From Hypericum androsaemum (taxonomy: Eukaryota; Streptophyta; Magnoliopsida; Malpighiales; Hypericaceae): a stretch of DNA of 64,000 nucleotides. The first letter of the stretch is position 1. Each line of letters starts with the position of its first letter. The stretch lies in the NCBI GenBank assembly GCA_963995505.1, contig OZ023189.1, forward strand, positions 2,059,155-2,123,154. The letters are read 5' to 3'. Below the pieces are notes generated by a model. The model ran no database searches and was not told the origin of the DNA. It saw nothing but the letters and a program-made list of their open reading frames with translations. A program made the translations under genes and the position numbers. Shown one piece after another: positions 1 to 12,322 of the stretch.

Positions 1-1790
1 AATTTATCGAGTTTCTGAACCAAAAGCATCTGGTCAAAATGTCTCGGAACTACATTCAGCAAAAAAAGAACATGTTTCTGAATTAATTCATTACATATAG
101 ACTAGATGTTGGTAGCATATTACTGTACTTAAGTGATAGTCCCCTTTTGTTCATTGCATGCTACACGAAGATACAAAGTTTTCGCACTCATACAAACATT
201 ATGTGATGTTGTTTTATAACCTATTGAGTAGTAAAAGCTGAAGACAATTGTTGCAGGATTACATGGAGTTGCTAAGACATGACATACACCAACGGGCTCA
301 GCGCAACTCTCAGCCCGACAATTGGTGAAGTGTGTTGTCAGGAGGAGCAACCCAGCTAGCTTCCATCGAATTGGTGCCGGTAGCCTCCAAGTGTATGTTG
401 AGACTTGCACAACCTCTTAAATTCTGGTGTTAATATTGCTTTAGATTATTAGACTATTAGCTGCGGCCCGAGTTTGTTCATTGCTTACTGATCACCGGTC
501 ATTGCATACTGATAACCAGATAGAAACTCAGTTGCGGAATTCTAGGGCAACCTTGAATTTCTTTGTATGTTATCGTAGGCTTCGAGATGGAAAAACTGTG
601 TTTGGTTATGAAAAGTTTATTGTTGTCTGCTCAACACTAGAGGGTCATATTGATTGGCGTTGTGTGTACGCCTCTTGGAATTCTATTATGGCGATGGGTA
701 GGATTCACAAGACCAATACTCGTACCCTAGTTTAAGAAGTTGAACCTGTGTTGTATCTTATATCTTGCCAATTTTAACTGAAACGCGTACCATCACCCTC
801 AATAGTTTCTGGGTTTTGGACCATAATCTTTATTGTACGTTTGGATCCTTTAATTACACAAAGTTTTCAGGGAGTTTTACCTGACCGTAGATCGTCTCTT
901 TGTCGGGTGTTTGGAAAGGAAGAAACTGGAAAGTAAAAAACTTAGAAAAGTGAAAAGTGAAAAGTGATGGTCGAAAAGGGCGAGCGAAAGATTGGGGTTG
1001 AGGTTAAGGCTAGCTAAGATTGTGTATTTTTTTATAGATTAAGGCTAGCTAAAAAGAAGGTGGGATATGGGTCTATAAGATTTGTGCCATACTTTTTTTT
1101 GGTGGAGTTTAAATTGTTTCCACAACTCCGGATCTTGGACGGTCGCTGGGACTCGATCCTCCTACCTCATAGTTAGTTGAATTCCCGGTGCTTCAGTTCT
1201 CGGATGTCCAGATGACAGACGCAGCACTAGTGGACTTTCTATATGGGTTCTAATCTTCTCTCCTGGGGCTAAAGGAAAGAATAAAATACCTTTTCGAAAT
1301 CAAGTCGGCTAAATCCATCTTTTCATATCATACATGCGGTGGTATTTGTACCATACTTTGGATTGTTGCAATGCTGTTAACTTCCTGGCGATTTTGATTT
1401 TGCAAGGTTCAACGACAACGTTAGTGTGGTCAACAATTAGGAAACATTTAGTGTAACTAGGAGAATATTTGGTGAGGTGGTTTATTTCTCGAGTAATATT
1501 TGGTGATAGGTTGCCAACATGTTCAGACACCGGAAGGCGGTATTGGCAGACCATCAAAGCTATGGACAGCAGCAATTTGCTAACTGATTGTTCTTGTTAG
1601 CTCCAATATGTTGGTTTGGAAAATTTTACTTTAATATTGGGTATTCTATAGTTCTAAAACCGTAAAACAGGTCTAACTTATTCCAACTTTTATCACTAAT
1701 AGGTCCACAATTCTGGTTTGCCATTTTTTGGACAAACGGCATTGTTTTAACACCTACGTAGAGCTCCATGTGATAGTAAAATACTCTTTC
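1..1790. other. Intergenic DNA, no gene recognised
   Basis: The stretch is AT-rich with only short open frames (under 95 codons) on either strand. None resembles a known protein family, and none has neighbouring splice signals that would extend it. I see no tRNA or rRNA signature. It may contain old repeat remains that cannot be named from sequence alone. Confidence 0.5.
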
Positions 1791-1792
1791 CA

Positions 1793-1901
1793 TAGCATCT
1801 CCAAATACTCTCTCCCTCACTTAAAAAATCTCTCTTTTGGAGGGGAGAGGTCGACATTTTTGAGTGAGAGGGAGAGAGTATTTTTTTTGGGCATGGAGAT
1901 G
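1793..1901. repeat. Small foldback repeat (MITE-like)
   Basis: The left arm (1793-1822, beginning AGCATCTCCAAATACTC) is repeated in inverted orientation on the right (1863-1901, ending GGGCATGGAGATG). The shared core is CTCTCTCCCTCAC and its complement, with a short A/T-rich and GA-rich spacer. Small terminal-inverted elements of this kind are common near plant genes. No transposase is present and I could not identify a target duplication, so the family is unassigned. Confidence 0.45.
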
Positions 1902-2477
1902 TTAGGGTTGAGTTTTTTAATAGGGGAAAGTTCCCTTTAATATTATTATATAGAATTTTTAAAATATTATAAATAAATTTGATACTCCACGTGGTAATGT
2001 GATAAATTTTTAAGGGTTAATAAATTATGCTCGAGACTTACGCTTAGACATTAAAAAATTATGTGAAATAAAAAAATAACGCATTCAAACACTAAGCACC
2101 AAATTAAAGCACTTTAAAAAATTTCAGAAGAATTAAAAAAGTAAGGAACCTGGATGGTCACGTGGTAGCCACCCAGGTGGAGGCGACAATTAATGGGCCG
2201 CCTCCCTTTTAATTTTTTTAAATAGATACCATGCCACTGCCATGTCTCACTAGCGAAGGCGGCGTCGACCCGTTGTTGGGTCTACTTCAGTATATATATA
2301 TTTTTATTTTGGAATAAATATTCAAAAAATTTTAAGGTTTGATATAATATATACTAGGATATACTAGGTGGTTTAGTCTTTAGTTTATTAGTCTTTAAGT
2401 TTTAAGAAATCGAACTTATTAGTTCATATGATCAATTTTCATTTCAAACACCACATGGGATCATCAAAGTAACTGTT
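1902..2477. other. AT-rich intergenic DNA
   Basis: Long A and T runs are broken by a short GC-rich patch near 2150-2280. No open frame, RNA gene or clear repeat is seen. Confidence 0.5.
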
Positions 2478-2698
2478 TGTAACGTCCCGTAATTTGACAG
2501 ATTGTCACCACAGGCTAATAAAGACGTTTTCCAATGTGTTTTGTCTTCACTCATATGTACTCTAGGAAACTTTCCAAGAGGTCACCCATACTGAAATTTC
2601 ACAATGTTTACCAGAAAATGAGGTACACTTTGTTGATATTGATAGTTCAAATCAAATCAGTTAAACACTTTTGAACATATCATTAACGAGGTATCACA
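2478..2698. repeat. 5S-rRNA-like repeat relic, possibly Cassandra-type TRIM LTR
   Basis: The segment starts TGTAACGTCCCG and ends GTATCACA, a TG...CA outline as in an LTR. At 2568-2592 it carries a stretch around CCAAGAGGTCACCCAT that resembles the reverse complement of the 3' part of plant 5S rRNA. Cassandra TRIM retrotransposons are known to carry 5S sequence in their LTRs, and 5S-derived SINEs are the main alternative. No second LTR, tRNA primer site or target duplication is visible, so this would be a solo or decayed copy. Confidence 0.4.
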
Positions 2699-5400
2699 CC
2701 CCACTCACCTTAAAATTTTAAATCAGCATAAAATATACTACTCTCCACTCCACACTAAAATACTTCACACACCCATATAAAAAACTTAAGTCTACCCTAC
2801 CAGAATCCATCCAACTCAATCGACAATCCGAATCATTTGATCCATGATCGGAATGATTGATTACTTTTGGATGAAATTTTTGCTAGTTTCATGAATGAAA
2901 TATAATGTAGTTGCCTTATATGTAGCTTATGTTTTTTTCCCATGGTGTATGAAAATTATTTTATGTTGGTAGATAGGTAACCAATTTTATTTTCGTTTTA
3001 GAGGTCGTTTGCAGCTGAGAAATTGAGATGAGGGAAGACGTTTTATTTTTTGGATTTATAGTTAATCGATTGAGTTAGATGAGGTGAGTATCAGTATATT
3101 TAGTTTTTATTTATTTATTAATGTGGTGGGTGAGTTTTTTTCGTGGGATATGGTTAGTATGTTTATGGTATTTTTAGAGTTTTAATTTAAAGTGATAGAA
3201 GGGTGTTTTCTTAAGCTCGAGTGTAATTAGAGATGGAAATTGATTCTAGGGAGTAATTATTCGCTTTTTCAAATTTAATGACTACTTAACTAAAGGGCGT
3301 ACCTTCGTACAATCTATTAAATATTAGGGAAATTTAAGTTTTTTTTCCTTTTATTATTTTATTCAAATCTTTTCATTTTAAAAATATATATAACTTTTTG
3401 CCCATATCGATTTTTTTAAATTTATTTACCATTTTATAAAAAAAGTTCCCCGTTCTTGAGTCCCAGTAGACATGCCAAAAAAAAACGTTGTTGATATTAT
3501 TTGAATCCTTTTAATGGAACATTGTGAAGGTAACAAATAATGATTAAATTAAAGATAAAATAATCATAAATTTCTGTTGTTTGAATAAATTGATTAATAA
3601 AAAAAATTTATTATTAAATAGTTCCTCGTATATCCCAAACAAAAACTATTCGCTTCTTGTCCCGATCCACCACCCTAAACTCATCAAGGTCACCGTAAAA
3701 AAAAAAACTCATCAAGGTCAGTGCTCATTTCCCTCCAAAATTGGCAGTGCTTCTGGTCGCGGTAGTGCGTCCGCTTGGGATTGCTGTCCTTTCTCTCAGA
3801 ATCTTCCCTCGTGATTTATGCTTGCTGTCCTCCATCCACTTGATCTGAATTGCAAAGGCTGTCATTTGAGTACCCAATTTTCAATTACATAAAATCCAAT
3901 TTCCCCAATTTAGTTGTAAAGAGGGATTTTAGTTGCTGATAAGTGATAATTTATAATATTATTTAGAGTTGGGGTGTTTTGTAATTTTAATGATGCTGTA
4001 AAAGTTGCCGGAATCTATGTTCAAGGACTAATCACTTCGATTTCGATTTAGAAAATATGAAGGACTATTTAATACTAGGATGTTCTTATTACTCAATTTC
4101 TTTAACATAGACCTATTGATTATTTTACCCTTAAATTAAATGTTCTAAGAACGATCACAGAGAATAGTTTAAGTAAGATCTGTTAACTGTCCAAAAACAA
4201 TCTTAGAGAGGGGATGAGAAGAGAGAGTAAAAAGGCAAAAGCATGGCAGAAGATCAAGAAATAAATAAATTAGGCTTGAGAAGATGAGGAATATAAAATG
4301 AGAAAGCTAGAATTAATAGCGAATATGAAAAATATCTTGCATAATATTTTTTGGAAGTGGTCAGTATGAGGCACTCTACTTATCAAATAGACTAAATTAC
4401 ATTAAGATAGAGCTAGGGGAATCCTCCCGTATTACTATTTTCCAGGGGTTCCTCGAACACATTAAGTCCACTTGGAACAACTAGTGGGCTTAACCTCGGC
4501 TTTGTAATACCAGACGTAGGCCTTACCAAAGGGCCTAAACTTCTGATGCAAGCACAGAGCAAGTACCTGTTGAACAAAGCCCATACATATCAGCATCCAG
4601 TTCAGTTCCTGACGACACCACCACTTGAACCATCCTATTTTAGGGGACACCATTTGAGACATCCTATTTCAGGTTCATCCTGCTTCAATGAGTAGTGGGA
4701 AGGTTTGTGTTACAGTGAACAGCCATAGTATTTTTATATAGATATCTAACTAATAATTAGAATAAGAATAATTACTCAACAAAGATTAAATAGATCTTAC
4801 GAAAAATTCTGTAAGTTAAAAAATAATTCATTGATAAAATCCAAGAGGGATGTTAATTCGGACATCAAACAAAAAAAATATGATTATAAAAAATGCAGTC
4901 GGACCAGTCAGATCATGACTAGGGGCCTCACCAGGTTGTTTTTCAATCTAAACTCGAACTAGAGTTCGACCGATATTGACCACAAATTCAGCCGAATTGA
5001 CCACCCATTTTACCTGGTTAAATTGGTCAGTCCAACCAAACTTTTTTTTTAAAAGTATTTTTAAATTTTTATTAGAATGAAAGTTATTAAATTATGACTT
5101 TGATTAAATTATAATTTTGATGCTTATGCATTGCAACTTTTGCTTTAAATTAGATAATATTTATAACTATTTTATATTTTAATAGTAATATATTAATTAA
5201 TATATATATTTATTTTAAACATCTCTTCCGACTGATCGTCTGTTTTTTTGGTAAATGTGGTGGGTGTTGCCACCCTTCAATTGATAAACAACAAAATTAC
5301 AGGCAAGCCAACTGCATAGTCCCTACTCCCATGCTATCATGCAGGAGAAGCGGGATACAGTCTAGCGGAGGCTGATAAAGAAAATGAACACCTAATGAAA
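2699..5400. other. AT-rich intergenic DNA
   Basis: No gene is recognised. A 13-base phrase (CTCATCAAGGTCA) is duplicated around an A-run near 3680-3720. Open frames at 3581-3814 (+) and 4462-4662 (-) have no recognisable domain and low-complexity composition. The stretch 5020-5220 is almost pure A/T. Confidence 0.5.
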
Positions 5401-5403
5401 ACT

Positions 5404-5712
5404 AAAATGCATAATTAGACAACCAATCAACCACTTGTTTATTCATCAAAAAAATAAATCAACCACTTGTTTGCCCTCGTGAAAACAATGAACAACCTCT
5501 ATTTACCAATCGCGGCGGATGAGGTTATTGTAGTTGCTCATGAGGGACAAAAGTGGATGCTCCTTTGCAACTCCCTCGGATAAACACTTTGCAGCCACTT
5601 GCGAACCAGTCTTGACAACAATTTTCGTACACCCTAGCTCCCATGCCAGAATCAAACCTCTCCATATAACCCAAACCTCTCCCCGAATTTCTCCCATATT
5701 CCTAGTCAATAG
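5404..5712 (-). pseudogene. LINE-type RNase H domain fragment
   Basis: The reverse-strand frame contains the phrases AIRG-like VWVIWRGLILAWELG, KIVVKTGSQVAAKCL and HPLLSLMSNYNNLIRRDW. These match the RNase H-like domain found at the end of plant LINE polyproteins and many related hypothetical proteins. The acidic residue expected in the ETDS motif is replaced (KTGS), so the active site is damaged. After the stop at about 5503 the family sequence appears to continue in another frame (LFIVFTRANK), indicating a frameshift. No reverse transcriptase is present upstream. This is a decayed 5'-truncated fragment and not a working gene. Confidence 0.55.
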
Positions 5713-5897
5713 AGCAGTCGAAGAAAAAATACTTAGATAAAGTGATAAAAATTTAGATTTAATTTAACTAAAGATATCATCTGTTATTAAAGCAGTGAAC
5801 TTATTTATATAAGAAAATATAGCTTCCGATTTTGTTGTATAAATTAAAAAAGAGAGAGAATGTATGCACGGTCCAAAGAATGATAATTTGAAAAGGG

Positions 5898-5905
5898 TAT
5901 AAATA
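5898..5905 (+). promoter_or_regulatory. Candidate TATA box of PDX2
   Basis: TATAAATA lies 108 bases upstream of the PDX2 start codon, which allows a leader of roughly 70-80 bases with a start about 30 bases downstream. No second good TATA is seen between it and the ATG. The assignment rests on position and sequence only. Confidence 0.45.
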
Positions 5906-6012
5906 AACTAAAAACAATTGGAAATCCAACAATCTGTAACAAAGGCAGACGTGGAGTCACATATCACACACACAGAGACACGTACATCCGGTATCGATTA
6001 GGTCTCGTAGAC

Positions 6013-9000
6013 ATGGCGGTTGGCGTCCTAGCTTTGCAAGGCTCTTTCAATGAGCACATCGCAGGTATTTCTCCTCCTTGTGCTCGTTCCCTATCTACTG
6101 GCCTCGCTTCTTCTTCTTGTTGTTGTTATTGTTATTTGTGTTTTTTTTTTGCGGGCGGGCGGGCGGGCAGCTTTGAGGAGATTGGGAGTGAAGGGAATGG
6201 AGATCAGGAAGCCGGAGCAGCTGGCGCAGGTTGGGTCCCTTATCATTCCCGGTGGAGAAAGCACCACCATGGCTAAGCTCGCCGCCTACCACAACTTGGT
6301 CTCTTCTCTTCTCTTCGCCTCGCCTCCCTTCCCTTCCTCTCCCTCCCTCTCTGATATGGAAAATCAGTTTCTGTTTGTTCGTTCGTTCATGTGAGAAAAT
6401 CATGTCATTTGATTGCATTTTGGATAGTTTTCTTATTGAATCTTTCGTTACTGATTTCTGGTTCCCTGAAATTTGAATTGATTTGCTTTTTAATTGCAGT
6501 TTCCAGCTCTACGTGAATTCGTAAAACTGGGAAAACCTGTGTGGGGCACCTGTGCTGGTCTCATTTTCTTGGCAAACAGCGCGGTTGGTATGCCTTTCTT
6601 CTTCCCGATATTTTTTTATATCTTCAACTTCTGCATTCTTGGCAGCTTATTTCTAAGTGTAGATTAGCACCAGCTTCCATCGTTCCTCTAATTTATGAGT
6701 GGCTTGTTCTTTTCTTAAAGTTTAATTTATGACTTGCTTCATGCGGTTTTGCAGGACAAAAGTTAGGAGGACAAGAACTTGTTGGTGGACTGGATTGTAC
6801 AGTTCACAGAAATTATTTTGGCAGTCAGGTGAAGATGTAACGCATGTTGTCGCTGTTTGTTAATTTTCTGGAAACAAGAATAACTTGGAGGCATGTGAAC
6901 CAAGAAACATAACTCTTCTTTGAAATAAAATGCCGAAGCACTTGATCTGGCGAGGCGAGTATGGGAATGTGTGGTACAGGGAACTTGGAGTTTGAATTTA
7001 ATTGTATTTGTCTTCTTTGTATTTTTTTTAATAATTAGTTGCGACTTTGATCCACTGCAGCTAGTTAACCCGGATCGTCTATTCATTAGATTTTAATTTC
7101 TTATTTAAAAAAAAAAATCAAGCTATGTTGATCAAATCGTTTTTATTTATGGTTGTCTGAAAGAACATTGTGCTTTCTCTTACCTTCAGTTGAATTGTAA
7201 GGCAAGCTGTAATCTAGGTTATTTGGTGGTAAAGTTTCTTAACAATTCTTCCAAAATCGAGTGTTAAGTTATTAGTTTTACAGCTTTGTAGAAACTAACA
7301 AGAAATTGTCCTGGTCAGATCCAAAGCTTTGAGGCCGACCTTTTGGTACCAGCTCTGGCCTCTAAAGAAGGTGGCCCAGAAACATTCCGTGGTGTGTTCA
7401 TTCGTGCTCCTGCAGTAATTGAAGTTGGCCCTGATGTACAAGTGTTGGCTGAATACCCCGTCCCTTCAACAAATGTTCTCTATTCAAGTTCTGCTGTAGA
7501 AATCCAAGAGGTTTGTGCTTCCATATTTTCACAAACCGTATTCCATAGAAGTTTTTGGTCAGATATATTGTATGCTGTATATGGTCTCTTTTATTGCTTA
7601 TCAGATGCAGATACATTTTTCAAGATTGAGTTATCACTGAAAAGGAACAAAGTACGTAGGTGTCTTTAAGTGCTGGAATCTGATTGGCTAACCCAAAATC
7701 TTAAGATAGTGGATTAGTGGAATTCTGTCCCACTAAATAGAGTCCAACGACACAACATTTGATGTGGAACATTTTTATGTAAGCTTTACCACAATCTCTC
7801 GTGTTAAGAAAACTAAATATTGTCAAATTAAAACAACAAAAAAGAACTCTTAACACTTTGATGTTCATTGGTGAAATTCCAGTCAATTATTTCCGAGTAC
7901 ACAGAAGCATTAGTAACTTTACCTTTTCCTTAATATAAATTGCATGAACCTAAGATGAGTACATTGGAAAATTTGTTTACCTGCTATTCGGTGTCCCTAA
8001 TCAGAGATATTGTTTCTATATTGTTGAATGTAATAACCCATTGATACAAGGTTGCATGCATTAGTAATGTAGGCGATTGAGAAGTTATGAGAGGTTAGGG
8101 ACTAAGGAGTTTGATGTTTACAAGTAAATAATTAACTCTTAGTTATCCATAGCTTGCTTATAATATAGAGCTCAAGCTTGAAATACTCGCAAGTCTTATC
8201 CTATATGAAGCAGGCTAGATGTAACTCAAATCTACCCTGACTTGATAAGTGGGCTGGTGCTGACTTGATAATTGACTTGGCCTTTCTTTCTCATCACTTT
8301 CAACTATTTGCAGATCTACTAATGTTGATTTTTCCCTCCGAAAGGTCTAGATTTCGGATACCTGCTTTTTCGTTTTGAATTGAAAGTTTTGCCAACTAAA
8401 TTAGGAAGGAGACTAATCTTCTTTTATCTCTTGAGTACTTTGTCTGTCACATTCTGGTTGATTACAATCTACTGTTTGATTTGATGAAATGCCATTGAGA
8501 AAGGTAGATCCCTGGTCAAGAGCGCATTTGTAGCAAAGTTTCCCTTTAGTCAGTGTTCATAGAAAACAGAATTCTATTGAGTTCCTTCGGGCATTAATTG
8601 GCGTTAATTGCTAGTTGTTGTATACCATTCATGAATCATTTGCTGTATTTTTTTTCCACAAACTTCGAGTGTTATTAATCAATACAAACAACTGTGAAAA
8701 ATGAAGAGATACTTATCTCTTTTCCTGCTAATAATATCTAGACTGATGTTTCTCTGATGTTCAGGAGAATGCGACCCCTGGGAAGAAAGTTATAGTTGCT
8801 GTAAAGCAAGGGAATTTATTAGGGACTGCCTTCCATCCTGAACTCACAGCAGACACCCGGTGGTATGCACGTCTCATTCTCAGCAACCCTGTTCATTCAG
8901 AGATTACAGGTTGTAATATTTTCGGAATTATATGCAGGCACAGTTTCTTCTTGAAGATGACTAATGAGCTGGGAGAAGGAACCTCAAGCAGCATAATACC

Positions 9001-9067
9001 TGTTGAAGGAGCATGTTCGAACTTTGACGAGAAACCGAGGATTGATCTTCCAGTATATCAAGAATAG
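6013..9067 (+). CDS. PDX2: Pyridoxal 5'-phosphate synthase glutaminase subunit (PdxT/SNO family), seven exons
   Basis: PDX2 hydrolyses glutamine and passes ammonia to PDX1, which builds pyridoxal phosphate (vitamin B6) from a pentose phosphate and glyceraldehyde 3-phosphate; the complex is cytosolic. Exons, all with GT-AG junctions and consistent phase, are 6013-6064, 6171-6298, 6500-6587, 6755-6828, 7319-7510, 8765-8862 and 8938-9067, giving 253 codons plus TAG. This is the length usual for plant PDX2. The protein opens [17 protein letters not shown], has the PGGESTTM loop (residues 44-51), the nucleophile Cys78 in WGTCAGL, and the His202/Glu204 pair in FHPELT, so the class I glutaminase triad is intact. 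The start is fixed by the conserved N-terminus. Introns are short except the fifth (about 1.25 kb). Intron 1 ends in an unusual G-rich acceptor. The gene stands alone among transposons and looks functional. Confidence 0.96.
6151..6170 (+). promoter_or_regulatory. G-quadruplex-type 3' splice site of PDX2 intron 1
   Basis: Between the T-run and the AG acceptor of the 106-base first intron there are four GGG tracts separated by single C bases (6153-6167). This matches the compact G3-N1 quadruplex consensus on the coding strand. The next exon starts at 6171 and restores the conserved ALRRLGV-type protein sequence, so the splice site itself is well supported. A regulatory effect is inference. Confidence 0.6.
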
Positions 9068-10167
9068 CAGTGAGATGGATACTCGCATAGTCACGGGGGA
9101 TGTTGAATCAGGTTCTATTCCATCTTAGAAAAGGACTAGCTAATCATTTTTACTTCTGCCAATTCATATTCCCCTGGAGGATGTTACCTATCCTTCTGGG
9201 TTCATTTTCTTCCCTCTGGTCAATGGACATGTATATATAGAGTTTATTTTTCTTCCATTATCGAAGTTCCCGAGATGTAAATGTCGCGTTCGAATTTAGG
9301 TATTTAGACCTCACAACGCCACCCGGATGTGGACTTAGCTCATTCAAATGTCTAAATATTGCCCCCCTCAACTTCTAGCGAAGTTGATCCATCAAGGAAG
9401 CTCTCTTGCCTAAAAGTTATTGTTCACGTTGTTTTACCAGTTTATTGACTTGAAAGGTTGAACAAAGCTGGTCAGGAAGAGAGAAGGATCTATTGGGCTT
9501 ATTGCAACTAAGGGCCAAATTTGAAGACAATGGCCTGACTGTTGAAATAGCTCCAGAAGCAATGCTGATAAGATATAATTAATTAACCTTAAAAAAAAGA
9601 TAAAGATATATTTAATAATTTGGAATTAAACAGTCTCCCAGGCTGCGAACCCTTTGTGAGGGGCAAGCCGTGCGTCGAAGTGATAAATTTTGTCTATCTT
9701 TCGAAGGTCTCATCGAGTTTGAAACTAATTATTTGATTTAGTGTGTGTCTAGATATTTGGTGGTAAAAAATATATAATTAATAATCTTTTTGGTGCACAT
9801 CCTAGGGATGGCTTTTGCATTTGTTTTCGAGTAAGCTAATCACTGAGTCAAAATCTTTTTTGAGAAATTGATTTCAGTGTTCGGAGATTTCTATTAAAGT
9901 TTGTGTCGAAGTTTTTTCCATTGTATTCTTGGAAAATTGAGAGAGTGTTTTATTAATTACAAGTACGTACTATACTTACAATTTTAGAGTAGTCATCAAA
10001 CTTATTTTTTTAATAGTCAATAAGTACTTGCTCACTTTGTGTATTTTTATTATTGAAGAGTTAATATAGTCATCTACTTATAAAAAAATATATCAAATTT
10101 TAGATGGAAATTCAACGAAAAATCGGCAGATTGGGAGGAGGTAAAAATAACCTCTCCCCACCTCTTA
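9068..10167. other. PDX2 3' region and intergenic DNA
   Basis: The first about 200 bases after the PDX2 stop are a plausible 3' untranslated region, although no clear AATAAA signal is seen. The remainder is AT-rich and shows no open frame of note. Confidence 0.45.
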
Positions 10168-10312
10168 CTTTCGGCTTATGTTCGGAAATCAAAGTTGTCA
10201 ATTCACACTTCAACAACTAAGTAATATATTTATTCAGTTTATGATACTTTCAGCTTATGTTCGGAAATCAAATCTTTGATTTATGCGCTTCAACAAAAGT
10301 AATATATTAATG
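10168..10312. repeat. Two-copy tandem repeat, unit about 79 bp
   Basis: The phrase CTTATGTTCGGAAATCAAA occurs near 10174 and again near 10253, in both cases followed after a divergent patch by a CTTCAACAA...GTAATATATT stretch. The offset is 79 bases. The two copies are clearly diverged. Confidence 0.5.
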
Positions 10313-11600
10313 TAACTTATCCAATTTATGAATTCGATGCTTCTTCATCCGTCATATCATAAATACTAAATACAAAATGGTACAAAAGTTTAGTTCCTTA
10401 CGGTACCAAGTTGCAATTTAATTATGCAAGAATAGCGGCACCCTGATCTTTTGCGAGATTATTATTGTCTTCTAGTAATCTAGTTCCTATTGGAGAGCCT
10501 CACGGATTAAATCGGATATTTATGATATGATTAAAGTTGATTATGAGAATCTTTCAGATTTTATTGTCGCATTGTTTTTCATATGTATCTTTTCGGTATT
10601 TTAATTAGTACTCCTCCATCAGGGGCCTCGTATCGGATCATTTTTAACGCAAATTGGCTACTTACTTATTTTTACACTTATTACACGTTTCAGATTTGAA
10701 CTATGGACCTCTGCCAAGTCATCCTATGTTTGATCAAATGTTCTCTAGCCGGTTCATAAAGCAAAACTCGATAAACACAAGACGAACATAGATGACATTA
10801 AAATTTATTTATTTTTAATTTCGGATATTCGTAGTAGAACATTTCTAGTGAACTCTAATTTGACATAATTTTTCTGACGCAATGTATACAAGGGGAAGCA
10901 ACAATCTTTTGTGTCGATAAGAGTTTCAACTTCCTAAGTTGATCGTGATCATCTTATTTGATAATGAAAGCAGCAATCTTTCGAGAATTTTTCATATTTG
11001 AACATTTCATTGTACGTAATTGACGTACAATATGGTCAACGGTTAGGTGAGACAAATTCAATTAGTGTCTAGGCACTTCTGTATGTATCTATATACTACT
11101 TGGTGTATATTTTATGCGTTAAGAAATTCGTGTAATAAGTTTTTAGGTAAGAGATCAAGTTTCTTATAAAGAGATGGAAAACCCAAGTTTATTACTAGAC
11201 GAATCTTGGTAGAAATAATGCTTTAGCACTTTGATCCTTTATATATGCTAACTAGCATCATTAGTTCGGAAATTTAATACAATACCCTAAACTTAGGGCC
11301 GAATTTAGTGCTGCCGGGGTTGAGCAACATTTTCTGGACAACATGAAACAAACCATGCGCGTGAATGACAAACTTGTAATATTAGAAAGGGGTAGTTTAG
11401 AAAATTAGTATTTAAAGTGTGGTGTATGAGTGTCTACCGAATTGTGTACCAGTGTCCACTGCATGATGACTGTCCATTGCATGTATACTTACAATCCTCA
11501 AATATTCCACGAGCGAATAACGGTACATTAATGAGATAAACAATTTTACGCCATGCGAAAAATAATGTTACATCATGCACCGAACAATGATATTGGTAGT
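10313..11600. other. AT-rich intergenic DNA
   Basis: No gene is recognised. Repeated ATGTACATT- and GGTACAT-type phrases begin near 11500 and run into the suspected LTR of Copia-E. Confidence 0.4.
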
Positions 11601-11639
11601 TAACCAAATTTTTAGTTAGGGGTCAGATGTTTATCACAT

Positions 11640-12044
11640 GTTCGGTGAATTATCTGGTAAAATTATTAAAAAGAATAAAATAATTAATCATATGTTTCTC
11701 TATATTATTGATCATGGTTCAATTTATGCTATTGAGAAAAGAGAAAAGAAATCTAAGTTGGCTCGATCCAGTATACTATGCAACGAACAATGGTACATTT
11801 ATGCGGCAAAAAATAGTATATCATGCATAGATCAATGGTACACATGTAACGATCCAGTCGACTTACGGATGCTAGTGCATCGCTATTGTAATATTTTGTT
11901 TCTCTCCTCTGGCGTGCACCACTTTTCTAGCGACCGCCAGGCCTATACAATACCTTGTTTGACGCGCATCGGTCTTGCTGTGTGATCTTCTCTCGATCAA
12001 AAAATGCCTTCTGCATAGACCTTTAGGCACCATAACACAACAAT
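11640..12044 (-). repeat. Probable 3' LTR (partial) of Copia-E
   Basis: On the minus strand the pol stop codon (12082-12084) is followed after about 37 bases by a purine-rich GGGAGAT stretch and then TGTTGTGTTATGG, the usual order of polypurine tract and LTR start. The LTR therefore begins at about 12044 and runs towards lower coordinates. The far boundary is not defined because no clean second copy is found. A short stretch at 11878-11920 resembles 19180-19222, which may be a remnant of the opposite LTR. Confidence 0.4.
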
Positions 12045-12081
12045 CTCCCAACTGGAGACTGACCTTAAATACAATAAACTC

Positions 12082-12322
12082 TTATAGGTAAACCATCCTT
12101 GTGCGAGCTAAAGCCATGCACAACTTCAACTTCTTCAATGTAACAACCTTGGTCAACATATTTGTAGGATTCTCACTTCCTTGAATCTTCACAAGTTGCA
12201 AGATCTTCTTCTCCAAATCATGTCGTATGTATTGATACCTCAACTCAATGAATTTTGTTCTTGAATGAAAAACAAGATTCTTAGCTAAGTGAATAGCACT
12301 CTTATTTGTTAAATCACATACT
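12082..12322 (-). pseudogene. Copia-E RNase H C-terminal fragment
   Basis: The minus strand reads through SAIHLAKNLVFHSRTKFIEL, then RHDLEKKILQL and ENPTNMLTKVV, and ends at a stop at 12082. This is the typical C-terminal end of a Copia RNase H domain. It breaks off abruptly near 12322. The missing upstream part of the same domain reappears near 14480, so the two pieces probably belonged to one element. It is non-functional. Confidence 0.75.

Noticed and set aside
2700..3180. Possible large inverted repeat (CCAACTCAATCGA and complement)
   Set aside because: Only about a dozen bases pair well. The rest is shared AT bias.
9640..9680. GC-rich patch considered as a tRNA
   Set aside because: No cloverleaf, no B-box-type GGTTCGA arm in the right spacing.
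11638..11985. 115-codon plus-strand frame
   Set aside because: It lies in the suspected Copia-E LTR, has no domain and no supporting signals.
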